DNA of 5,509 nucleotides from an uncultured Fretibacterium sp. (GTDB lineage: Bacteria > Synergistota > Synergistia > Synergistales > Aminobacteriaceae). The notes below the pieces were generated by a model, which worked only from the letters and a program-made list of their open reading frames with translations, was not told where the DNA came from and searched no databases. Position 1 is the first letter of the stretch, and each line of letters opens with the position of its first letter. Location: positions 1 through 5,509 of the forward strand of contig NZ_CAUUWA010000106.1 in the NCBI RefSeq assembly GCF_963548695.1, given 5' to 3'. Shown here one piece after another: positions 1 to 4,604 of this stretch. The position numbers and the translations under genes were made by a program.

Positions 1-341
1 CAGCCGCCGGAGGAGATGCCGAGCAGGTAGGGGTCCGCCAGGGAGTTGCGCACCAGCGACTGAATGGCCGCACCGGCCATCATCAGCCCGGCCCCGACGA
101 TGGCCCCCAGGATCACGCGGGGGAGCCGGAGCTGCCAGACGATGCTGACCTCGTTCTGCGGCCAGTCCTGAGCCACGGCCTGCCAGTCGGGGAAGACCTG
201 ATGCAAGACGATGCCCCAGACCCTTCCGAAGGGGATGGGCACCGGGCCGATGGAGACGCCGAAGGTCATCGCCAGGAGCAGGAGAACAAGGAGGACGAGC
301 GCCGAAACGCCCGTCCTCCTCGAGGGGGAGAGAGGCCTCAT
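1..341 (-). CDS. FecCD/BtuC-family ABC transporter permease, N-terminal 113 residues (partial)
   Basis: This is the membrane subunit of a type II ABC importer for iron-siderophore, heme or cobalamin; it runs off the window, so only the N-terminal third is visible. The frame is open from ATG at 341. A basic N-terminus (SRR) precedes a hydrophobic segment at residues 12-33. A periplasmic loop follows, then the family signature at about 71-113: RLPRVILGAIVGAG, then AAIQ (91-94), then NSLADPYLLGISSGG (99-113). Most relatives have NPLADP where this has NSLADP. The start is the first possible one, because the in-frame codon upstream at 369-371 is the stop of the binding-protein gene. There is no clear Shine-Dalgarno before the ATG, so translation may depend on the upstream gene 27 nt away. 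The family is certain; the substrate cannot be told. Confidence 0.93.
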   Translation of the reverse strand, partial: MRPLSPSRRTGVSALVLLVLLLLAMTFGVSIGPVPIPFGRVWGIVLHQVFPDWQAVAQDWPQNEVSIVWQLRLPRVILGAIVGAGLMMAGAAIQSLVRNSLADPYLLGISSGG

Positions 342-368
342 GAGGGGGCCGCCGACGAGGCGGTGCGG

Positions 369-1379
369 CTAGAACCGGTCGGGGTAGAGCGCCCGGGCGA
401 TGGCCTCGAGGCCAAGGGCGGCCCGAGGGCCCGGATACGTCTCCTCGACCCTCATGACGATGACGCGGTCATCCCGGATCGCCTTCACGCCCTGCAGGAC
501 GGGGTCCTCCATCAGGAGCTTCTTCCGCTCCGCGCCGTTGGCGTTTCCGCACTCCAGGAGCAGGATGACGTCCGGGTTGCGCCCCACGACGTCCTCCCAG
601 GTGACCTTGACGTAGCTGTCGTCGATGTCGTCAAAGACGTTGCGGGCCTTCGCCATCTTCATCAGGGCGCTCGGCATGGCCTGGCCGCCCACCGTGCGCG
701 GGGGCTGGTCCGGCGCGTTCCAGGTCTGGTAGATGAAGACGCCGATCGGCTTCGCCGCGTCCACACTCTCCAGCTTGGCCTCCACGGCTGCGACGCGCTC
801 CTTCATAGAGGCGATGCGCTGCTCCGCGCGGTCCTGGACATCGAAGATGACGCCCAGGTTCCTTAGGTCCGTGTAGGTGTCCTCGAGGCTCACCGGCGGC
901 TTCTTCATGACGCGGATCAGGGACTCCGTGATGTTGTAGCACTTGACGCCGTGCTTCTCCAGCTCATCCGGCGTGATGGCCCCGGCCGACGTGTCGCCCG
1001 GAACGCTCGTCCCGTACTGGTAGCCGGACAGGAAGAGGTCCGGCTTCTGCCCCAGCAGCACCTCGAGCGTGATGTAGCCCGGCGCGGCGACGGGGATCTT
1101 CTTGAGCCTCTCCTGGTGATCCGGCGCGACCTGGCCGCCGTACTCCGGGAAGCCCGCGTAGCCGGCGAGCTTGTCGTCCAGGTCGAGGGCGAACATCAGC
1201 TCGATGATGTTGCCGTCGCCGTTGGTCACGACTCGTTCCGGCGCTTTCTCAAACGTCACCTGCCGGTCTCCGTTGTCGATCGTGACGGGATATGCCGTCC
1301 GCGCGGCCTCCGCCGGGGACAGGGCCAGCAGGAGCATGGCCGCCGCGCAGAGCGCAAAAGCAAAGAACCTGTTTCTCAT
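369..1379 (-). CDS. Periplasmic substrate-binding protein of an iron/siderophore/heme/B12-type ABC importer
   Basis: This exported protein would capture a metal chelate or corrinoid and deliver it to the permease encoded just downstream. The 336-residue product starts with a type I signal peptide: basic RNR, a hydrophobic core at about 5-21, and likely cleavage after SPAEA (residue 25). The one early Cys (FALC, residue 11) does not fit a lipobox, so a soluble periplasmic protein is expected. The mature part begins YPVTIDNGDRQVTFEKAPERV, the usual opening of the Fe/B12 periplasmic-binding fold. It continues with a long central helix (about 165-205) and closes with WEDVVGRNPDVILL and a GLEAIARALYPDRF tail. 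Length is normal for the family. ATG at 1379 is preferred over the adjoining TTG at 1382, because the GAGGAGG site lies 8 nt from the ATG and only 5 nt from the TTG. Substrate is unresolved: no cobalamin-type riboswitch or recognisable Fur box is seen upstream. Confidence 0.92.
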   Translation of the reverse strand: MRNRFFAFALCAAAMLLLALSPAEAARTAYPVTIDNGDRQVTFEKAPERVVTNGDGNIIELMFALDLDDKLAGYAGFPEYGGQVAPDHQERLKKIPVAAPGYITLEVLLGQKPDLFLSGYQYGTSVPGDTSAGAITPDELEKHGVKCYNITESLIRVMKKPPVSLEDTYTDLRNLGVIFDVQDRAEQRIASMKERVAAVEAKLESVDAAKPIGVFIYQTWNAPDQPPRTVGGQAMPSALMKMAKARNVFDDIDDSYVKVTWEDVVGRNPDVILLLECGNANGAERKKLLMEDPVLQGVKAIRDDRVIVMRVEETYPGPRAALGLEAIARALYPDRF

Positions 1380-1387
1380 CAAGATTT

Positions 1388-1394
1388 CCTCCTC
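1388..1394 (-). promoter_or_regulatory. Ribosome binding site of the binding-protein gene (decides the start)
   Basis: On the minus strand this reads GAGGAGG, 8 nt before ATG 1379 and 5 nt before TTG 1382. The spacing favours the ATG. It lies 2 nt downstream of the 11-bp tandem repeat at 1397-1418. Confidence 0.85.
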
Positions 1395-1396
1395 GA

Positions 1397-1418
1397 TTCG
1401 CTGATAGTTCGCTGATAG
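1397..1418 (-). repeat. Perfect 11-bp tandem direct repeat just upstream of the binding-protein RBS
   Basis: On the minus strand the unit CTATCAGCGAA occurs twice in direct succession without mismatch. It lies in the presumed promoter/leader of the transport operon, and a TTTACA that could act as a -35 lies just upstream (1421-1426, minus strand). Eleven bases is about one helical turn, so both copies would show the same face to a binding protein. A role as an operator or mRNA leader element is inference; simple slippage is the alternative. Confidence 0.7.
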
Positions 1419-1576
1419 GATGTAAACGACGAAACGCAGACGCCGCGGAGCCTCCCCCCGCCCCCCTTCCTAACTCCCCATAGCCCAAGGCCACAGCTAA
1501 GGAAATGCTGATTTAATCCATGAAGCCCCCGGTGGTACCCCAGCTTGCCTGTTTTGAGGAAGAGGCTTGCCGGGGC

Positions 1577-1598
1577 CGCCGCTATCAGGATAGCGGCG
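1577..1598. repeat. Perfect 10-bp palindromic hairpin inside the 220-bp element
   Basis: CGCCGCTATC (1577-1586) is followed after two bases by its exact reverse complement GATAGCGGCG (1589-1598). No T-run follows on either strand, so it does not read as a simple intrinsic terminator. It is probably a structural part of the mobile element. Confidence 0.7.
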
Positions 1599-1623
1599 TG
1601 GGGGCTTGGGGGCAAAGCCCCCA
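1599..1623. repeat. GC-rich hairpin inside the 220-bp element
   Basis: TGGGGGCTT (1599-1607) pairs with AAGCCCCCA (1615-1623) across a 7-nt loop. A further AAGCCCCC at 1523-1530 could compete for the same 5' arm and enclose the hairpin at 1577-1598. The DNA downstream is AT-rich but has no clear T-tract, so a terminator role is unproven. Confidence 0.6.
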
Positions 1624-1632
1624 TGTTAATTA

Positions 1633-1724
1633 TTAGGGAAGCGCTGGAGATTTTTGCCTATAGATGTTTTGCATATTCCCCTTTGGCAAAATATGCATTT
1701 TTGTTTTAATCAGCGCTTCCCTAA
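1633..1724. repeat. 92-bp inverted-repeat unit nested at the right side of the element
   Basis: TTAGGGAAGCGCTG (1633-1646) has its exact reverse complement at 1711-1724. Inside, TGCATATT (1670-1677) and AATATGCA (1690-1697) form a second, inner stem. The outer repeat is the same terminal sequence used by the 220-bp element. The 92-bp unit therefore has two facing copies of one IS-like end and could be a minimal foldback element or the product of a deletion. The flanks TTAG and CTAA are inverted, not direct, so they do not by themselves show a target duplication for this smaller unit. Confidence 0.6.
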
Positions 1725-2042
1725 AAAAGAACACCTGGCGGGCGCCGTTTGCAAAAACATTGTTAGTCTTAAGTCGCTAAACCGCAAGCTATCACCTGCG
1801 AGATGTAAGAACAATTATGCCATACAAACGGCCCAAAATCGAGGCAGCAACGACGGACAGGATGTGGGACATCACCCCCTTCTCCGGTCCTCTCCCTGTC
1901 GTCGAACTTTGGAACAGGCTCCATCTTTCTAAGTCCATCGATACTTCCGGATTGGAGGGACGATTTTTTTGATTCCTCCGCTGCTCGCATCCGTTTACCG
2001 TCCAGCTGCCCTTCCTGCAAATTGGGGAGGACCGTTTCCCCT
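1725..2042. other. Gene-poor spacer between the IS-like element and the tRNA promoter
   Basis: No convincing protein gene is seen: frames on both strands are short and look like no known family. An imperfect inverted repeat is present: CGAC/GTCG and GACAGG/CCTGTC pair between 1851-1861 and 1895-1904 with one bulged G. It encloses a small GATGT/ACATC stem at 1861-1873. A run of seven Ts at about 1965-1971 lies between GGAGG and CCTCC. A 26-codon hydrophobic frame on the minus strand (1792-1872) is discussed as a weak candidate only. Confidence 0.5.
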
Positions 2043-2070
2043 TCCACAAACGGTGTGTTGCGTGTATAAT
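2043..2070 (+). promoter_or_regulatory. Promoter of the tRNA-Ser gene
   Basis: A perfect -10 hexamer TATAAT (2065-2070) lies 17 nt before the mature tRNA 5' end. TCCACA (2043-2048), 16 bp upstream, agrees with TTGACA at four of six positions. A transcript starting near 2077 would have a leader of about ten bases for RNase P to remove. The distance and direction fit the tRNA; no other plus-strand gene follows closely. Confidence 0.72.
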
Positions 2071-2087
2071 AGACTTCGCGTTTTTGC

Positions 2088-2175
2088 GGAGACGTGGCCG
2101 AGTGGTCGAAGGCGGGCGCTTGGAGAGCGTCTGAGCAGCAATGCTCCTAGAGTTCGAATCTCTACGTCTCCGCCA
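2088..2175 (+). tRNA. tRNA-Ser (anticodon GGA)
   Basis: The full cloverleaf can be drawn. The acceptor stem is GGAGACG/CGTCTCC (2088-2094 with 2165-2171), with discriminator G (2172) and an encoded CCA (2173-2175). The D arm is GCC/GGC. The anticodon stem is GGCGC/GCGTC with one G-U pair, and loop TTGGAGA puts anticodon GGA at 2122-2124, which reads UCC and UCU. The long variable arm typical of tRNA-Ser (GAGCA/TGCTC, loop GCAA, 2133-2146) and T arm TAGAG-TTCGAAT-CTCTA (2148-2164) complete it. A T-rich stretch follows the CCA. It is convergent with the toxin gene that ends 47 bp downstream. Confidence 0.98.
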
Positions 2176-2222
2176 TTTTTATTATCCAAGAAATTCCGAC
2201 CGATGCAACAATAACCTTCCGC

Positions 2223-2675
2223 CTACAGTTGCTCGTTCAGCTCCGGGAACATGGATTTGATGTGCGTTTCCATCTTCTCGTAGGCCCTTATCGCCTCGGG
2301 GATGTTCTCCCGAAGCAGGGCCTCGTCCATCTCGATCCCATAGCCGTGAGTGAGGCGGTGACGAAAACGCCTCATGCTGTTCAGCGTGGGTTCGATATTT
2401 GGCGGAAGCAAACCCTTCTCCTTTCCTGTATCGATAAGACGCTTGTGCCAGGAGTCATCCTTGGCGATCTTCTCCTTGTACACGCCCTCGATGAAAAGCC
2501 GCATGATGTTCTCGACGCTCATGTAAAGATCGCCAAGAAGCATTCCCGCTCCCGCGCAGACCGTCAGGCTCCAGGGAGCGGGGATGTCTTGAAGCGTCGC
2601 TTGGAGTTCGGAGGCGGTTCGGCGGCTTTTCTCAAACACGATGCAGAGCGATTTTTTGTGGCTCTCGGTCAGCAT
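2223..2675 (-). CDS. hepT: HEPN-domain RNase toxin of the HepT type (MntA/HepT, type VII toxin-antitoxin)
   Basis: In characterised pairs this toxin is a small all-helical HEPN ribonuclease kept silent when its partner nucleotidyltransferase AMPylates a tyrosine next to the active site. The 150-residue product carries the exact RX4HXY motif: R105, H110 and Y112 within FRHRLTHGY. Other family-like features are GDLYMSVENIMRLF (49-61) and SWHKRLI (75-81). The frame stays open further upstream, but ATG 2675 is preferred: minus-strand AAGGAG and GGAG lie just before it, and the resulting length is normal for HepT-like domains. It overlaps the antitoxin gene by 44 bp, so the two are surely co-expressed. 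Family and pairing are clear; toxicity and target RNA are inferred from relatives. Confidence 0.88.
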   Translation of the reverse strand: MLTESHKKSLCIVFEKSRRTASELQATLQDIPAPWSLTVCAGAGMLLGDLYMSVENIMRLFIEGVYKEKIAKDDSWHKRLIDTGKEKGLLPPNIEPTLNSMRRFRHRLTHGYGIEMDEALLRENIPEAIRAYEKMETHIKSMFPELNEQL

Positions 2676-2949
2676 AGATCTCCGCTCCTTCGTCAAGGAT
2701 GATCGGAACGAGGAAACCGTTTTCCTCCACCCGGATGACGTCAACTGGCTTTCCACCAAGCTCGTCGGCCCACAGAAGACGATCCCAGAAGGCATGATAG
2801 TCCTTCGGGGACAACCCTTCCACAGCAAGATCGATGTCCTTGGCTTTCCCTTCCGGTTCTGTCAGGCAGGAGCCGAAGAGCAGGATGCGAGCAGCGCCGT
2901 ACTCCTCGGCAACGGAACGGATGAAGGCCAGGCTTTTATCGTCCAGCAT
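2632..2949 (-). CDS. mntA: MntA-type minimal nucleotidyltransferase antitoxin
   Basis: This 105-residue polymerase-beta-fold enzyme is the expected AMP-transferring antitoxin for the HEPN toxin encoded downstream. The signature GSX10DXD is exact: G26-S27, ten residues, then D38-I39-D40 in KDIDLAVEG. A third acidic residue is likely D70 in KPVDVIRV. The preceding strand-helix ARILLFGS is typical. ATG 2949 is supported by GGGAGG on the minus strand (2958-2963), 8 nt upstream. The gene lies first in the operon, the reverse of the toxin-first order of the Shewanella hepT-mntA pair, though both orders are known among MNT-HEPN pairs. The 11-bp tandem repeat at 2964-2985 directly abuts its ribosome binding site. 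AMPylation activity is inferred from the family. Confidence 0.88.
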   Translation of the reverse strand: MLDDKSLAFIRSVAEEYGAARILLFGSCLTEPEGKAKDIDLAVEGLSPKDYHAFWDRLLWADELGGKPVDVIRVEENGFLVPIILDEGAEIYADREPQKIALHRV

Positions 2950-2963
2950 CGTGCTCTCCTCCC

Positions 2964-2985
2964 GATGTCATTCTGATGTCATTCT
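2964..2985 (-). repeat. Perfect 11-bp tandem direct repeat abutting the antitoxin RBS
   Basis: On the minus strand AGAATGACATC occurs twice in succession without mismatch, ending immediately before the GGGAGG site of the antitoxin gene. It also covers the -35 area of the divergent plus-strand promoter. It could therefore be a shared operator between the toxin-antitoxin operon and the regulator gene. That role is inference; a slippage duplication is the alternative. Confidence 0.7.
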
Positions 2986-3002
2986 CCGGTTAATGCTATA
3001 AT
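2973..3002 (+). promoter_or_regulatory. Extended -10 promoter reading toward the PucR-like regulator
   Basis: TGCTATAAT (2994-3002) gives a perfect -10 hexamer with the TGn extension. The -35 is weak (CTGATG, 2973-2978, spacing 18, three of six matches), which is usual for extended -10 promoters. Transcription would begin near 3009 and leave about 120 nt before the regulator start. The -35 lies inside the 11-bp tandem repeat. Confidence 0.65.
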
Positions 3003-3053
3003 ACCCCGAAATAAGGCGCGGGGAAATGGCCTTGACGGAAATGGTGGTCCGAG

Positions 3054-3134
3054 ATGCAGGAGCTCGTGAAAAAGGATTTTAAGGATCGCTTTTGTAGGAC
3101 GGCCGCACGGAGCTGCGCCTCTGAGCCCTCATGA
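3054..3134 (+). CDS. Candidate 26-residue leader ORF translationally coupled to the regulator gene
   Basis: The frame starts ATG CAG GAG (3054) and encodes a Lys/Arg-rich peptide beginning MQELVKKDFKDRF. Its TGA at 3132-3134 overlaps the regulator's ATG at 3131-3133 as ATGA, the classic arrangement for translational coupling by re-initiation. A GGTGGT (3043-3048) five bases upstream could serve as a modest ribosome binding site. The regulator itself has no Shine-Dalgarno within the usual distance, which fits a need for coupling. The ORF lies wholly within the predicted leader. It resembles no family I know. Because it is short, it could be a chance frame. Confidence 0.4.
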   Translation: MQELVKKDFKDRFCRTAARSCASEPS

Positions 3135-4336
3135 GACGCTCGCTTTCCGACTTCGTCCCCCTCCTGCTGGGGGATGGGGGGCTCCCCGAGATCCTCGATG
3201 AGATTCGGGCCGAGCTCTCCGTGGGCATCGCCTGGCGGGATCTGGATACGGGAAACGTCGTCTGCCGCGGGGACCCCGTCTTCGAGGAGCGGATGCTCTC
3301 CTTTCCCCTTCGGGAGATCGTCCGAATTTATGTGTCTTACGAGGTCGATGTCTCCGGGAATGTCGTCGGCCGCCTCGTGCTGGATTGCCCCAAGGGGTTC
3401 TCGGGGCCTCCTCGGGAACTCCTGGAGGACAGCCTGTCGGTCCTGAGGCTGTTCTACGGGCAGAGGCTTGCCGAAAGCCGCCTGAAGACCCGCTATCGCA
3501 ATGAATTCGTGCAGGACCTCATCTACGGCCGGGTCTATCACGAGGAGGAGATCCGCAACCGCGCCCGAGCATTTCACTGGAAGCTGGAGGGCGATGGCAT
3601 CATGTGTCTCGTCGTCTCCTCCGAATGGGAGGAGACGGATCGGGAGGGGGTGAATGGCTCGGCGTCGGATGAGGCGCTGCTGAGCGGCTTCAACCTGATC
3701 CAGTCCCGGGCCCTGGCGTTTTTCCCAAAATCCATCTATGCCCGCCTTCCGGATTCCCTCATCGTCCTCCTCTCCCTCCAGCTCCCGGAGGATCGGGGGC
3801 GGGAAGCACGCCTGCGGGACTTCAGGGGCACCCTGAGGGAGGTACTGGAGAGCGCGCTGCACGACGCTCGCGAGCGCTGCGGAATAAGATTTTTCGCCTC
3901 GGCCGGGGGCTGGCGCAGCAGGCCCATCCTTGCCCATCAAAGCTATCAGGAGGCCCGTCAGGCCCAGATGATCCTGAGAAGTGGGATATCCCATCACGAT
4001 TTTGTCTTTTGGGAACAACTTGGAGGGTCCCGCATGATTGCCATATTGGCGGACCTGGAGCCGGCTCGGGAGTTCTGCCGGGAGACCCTGGCCCCTTTGT
4101 TGCAGGAAGCCCGTGACGGAGAAGAGCTCATCCATACGCTGCTCTGCGTCGAGGAGTGCGGCGGAGACCTGGGGCGGGCCGCAAAGACGCTCTCGCTGCA
4201 CTACAATACCCTGCGTTACCGCTTGAGGCGGATTCATGAGATTCTGGACCTCGCCGCCCACGATGGCGAGCGTCGCTTCAATCTGTCCCTGGCGCTGCGC
4301 ATCCACAGGGTCCTGAGCAGAAACCGAACGACGTGA
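3131..4336 (+). CDS. PucR/CdaR-family transcriptional regulator
   Basis: This 401-residue protein is a ligand-responsive DNA-binding regulator. Residues 1-130 form an N-terminal sensor-like region (GGLPEILDEIRAEL, then GIAWRDLDTGNVVCRGD), as seen in regulators of purine, carbohydrate and amino-acid catabolism. Residues about 140-290 match the CdaR-type GGDEF-like domain: RNEFVQDLIYG, then EEIRNRARAFHWKLEG, and later the SYQEARQA helix. Residues 331-395 are the PucR-type helix-turn-helix: DLGRAAKTLSLHYNTLRYRL, with RRIHEIL and LSLALRIHRVL following. ATG 3131 is the first start after an in-frame stop at 3122-3124, and it overlaps the stop of a short upstream frame. The next gene on the strand encodes an M20 hydrolase and is the natural candidate target. 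The ligand is unknown. Confidence 0.9.
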   Translation: MRRSLSDFVPLLLGDGGLPEILDEIRAELSVGIAWRDLDTGNVVCRGDPVFEERMLSFPLREIVRIYVSYEVDVSGNVVGRLVLDCPKGFSGPPRELLEDSLSVLRLFYGQRLAESRLKTRYRNEFVQDLIYGRVYHEEEIRNRARAFHWKLEGDGIMCLVVSSEWEETDREGVNGSASDEALLSGFNLIQSRALAFFPKSIYARLPDSLIVLLSLQLPEDRGREARLRDFRGTLREVLESALHDARERCGIRFFASAGGWRSRPILAHQSYQEARQAQMILRSGISHHDFVFWEQLGGSRMIAILADLEPAREFCRETLAPLLQEARDGEELIHTLLCVEECGGDLGRAAKTLSLHYNTLRYRLRRIHEILDLAAHDGERRFNLSLALRIHRVLSRNRTT

Positions 4337-4342
4337 ATTCCT

Positions 4343-4397
4343 CAGTCTCCAGTCTCCAGTCTCCAGTTCTCAATTCTCAATTCTCAGTTTCCAGTCC
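4343..4397. repeat. Heptanucleotide tandem repeat array
   Basis: The unit CAGTCTC occurs three times without change (4343-4363). It is followed by CAGTTCTC, two copies of AATTCTC, AGTTTCC and a partial AGTCC. The array starts just after the regulator's stop codon and lies wholly between genes. Seven-base degenerate intergenic arrays are known from several bacterial groups, notably cyanobacterial short tandemly repeated repetitive sequences. No function is visible, and the copy number is probably variable. Confidence 0.8.
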
Positions 4398-4469
4398 TTA
4401 GTCACCTTCGCGGCTTTATGCGTGCCGCTGAAAAAAACGAACTCCCCACTCATTGATTCCCTGCTTCAT

Positions 4470-4491
4470 TTTTTGTTAAAAAAAACAAAAA
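4470..4491. repeat. A+T-only-like palindrome upstream of the M20 gene
   Basis: TTTTTGTT (4470-4477) and AACAAAAA (4484-4491) are exact reverse complements around six As. It lies about 115 bp before the M20 start in the most A+T-rich part of the region. It could be a bent-DNA or operator site for the M20 gene, or a weak terminator for the regulator gene. I cannot decide between these. Confidence 0.45.
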
Positions 4492-4594
4492 CATCTTCAT
4501 TATTTCATGAGATGAGTCAGTGTTTTTATCCTCACCCTCTCTTAATATAGGGCATGGTCGGTTTTTTCTTCAAGACCCTCGATGCTTATCCTTA

Positions 4595-4604
4595 AGGGGA
4601 GGAG
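4595..4604 (+). promoter_or_regulatory. Ribosome binding site of the M20 gene, with an ambiguous start
   Basis: AGGGGAGGAG directly touches ATG 4605. If AAGGGG pairs with the ribosome, the distance to the ATG is 5 nt. If GGAGGAG pairs, an in-frame TTG at 4611 with 6 nt spacing is a possible alternative. ATG is taken as the start; the difference is two residues. Confidence 0.7.

Larger units (their letters stand above)
1501..1720. mobile_element. 220-bp MITE-like element or IS remnant with inverted ends and CTAA target duplication
   Basis: The left end GGAAATGCTGATTTAATC (1501-1518) and the reverse complement of the right end, GGAAGCGCTGATTAAAAC (1703-1720), agree at 14 of 18 positions. Both sides carry the direct repeat CTAA (1497-1500 and 1721-1724), as expected for a 4-bp target-site duplication. 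IS5-family elements are known to favour YTAR targets and to have ends starting with GG, so an IS5-like origin is a reasonable inference, not a match I could verify. No transposase reading frame fits inside. The interior is GC-rich on the left with two strong hairpins and AT-rich on the right. A third copy of the terminal sequence lies inside at 1633-1646, a perfect 14-bp inverted match to 1711-1724, which suggests a nested or rearranged element. Confidence 0.6.

Noticed and set aside
201..866. 221-codon plus-strand frame over the transport genes
   Set aside because: Asp/Arg/His-rich shadow of the binding-protein and permease genes; no RBS or family features.
1340..1379. Lipoprotein signal in the binding protein
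   Set aside because: The early Cys is preceded by F-A-L, not by a small residue at -1, so it is not a lipobox; an AEA type I site follows.
1396..1500. Cobalamin riboswitch upstream of the binding-protein gene
   Set aside because: I looked for a B12-box-like core on the minus strand and found none; the stretch is mostly G-rich and without the expected conserved blocks.
1379..1624. 81-codon minus-strand frame reaching into the mobile element
   Set aside because: It overlaps the leader of the binding-protein gene, its codons come from the GC-rich hairpins, and it has no family signs. It is probably a frame that recurs with the repeat.
2148..2175. Attachment site formed by a duplicate of the tRNA 3' end
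   Set aside because: No second copy of the T-arm/acceptor end is seen in this window; an att copy may lie outside it.
2676..2828. Upstream extension of the HEPN gene to a start at 2828
   Set aside because: It would add 51 residues with no HEPN features that lie wholly inside the antitoxin gene. ATG 2675 has a proper RBS and gives the usual family length.
3026..3082. 18-codon frame in the regulator leader
   Set aside because: It starts after a weak GGGGAA and ends in TAA well before the regulator start, with no coupling geometry; the frame at 3054 is the better candidate.
2996..4306. 436-codon open frame on the minus strand
   Set aside because: It lies opposite the PucR-like regulator, whose domains and HTH are clear. 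The antisense product is Pro/Gly/Gln-rich with no fold or family and arises from GC-rich codon use.
4343..4397. CRISPR array
   Set aside because: The units are seven bases long and contiguous with no spacers, so it is a simple tandem repeat.
4410..4428. Intrinsic terminator after the regulator gene
   Set aside because: GCGGC and GCCGC form only a five-base stem with a nine-base loop, and it is followed by As rather than Ts on the plus strand.
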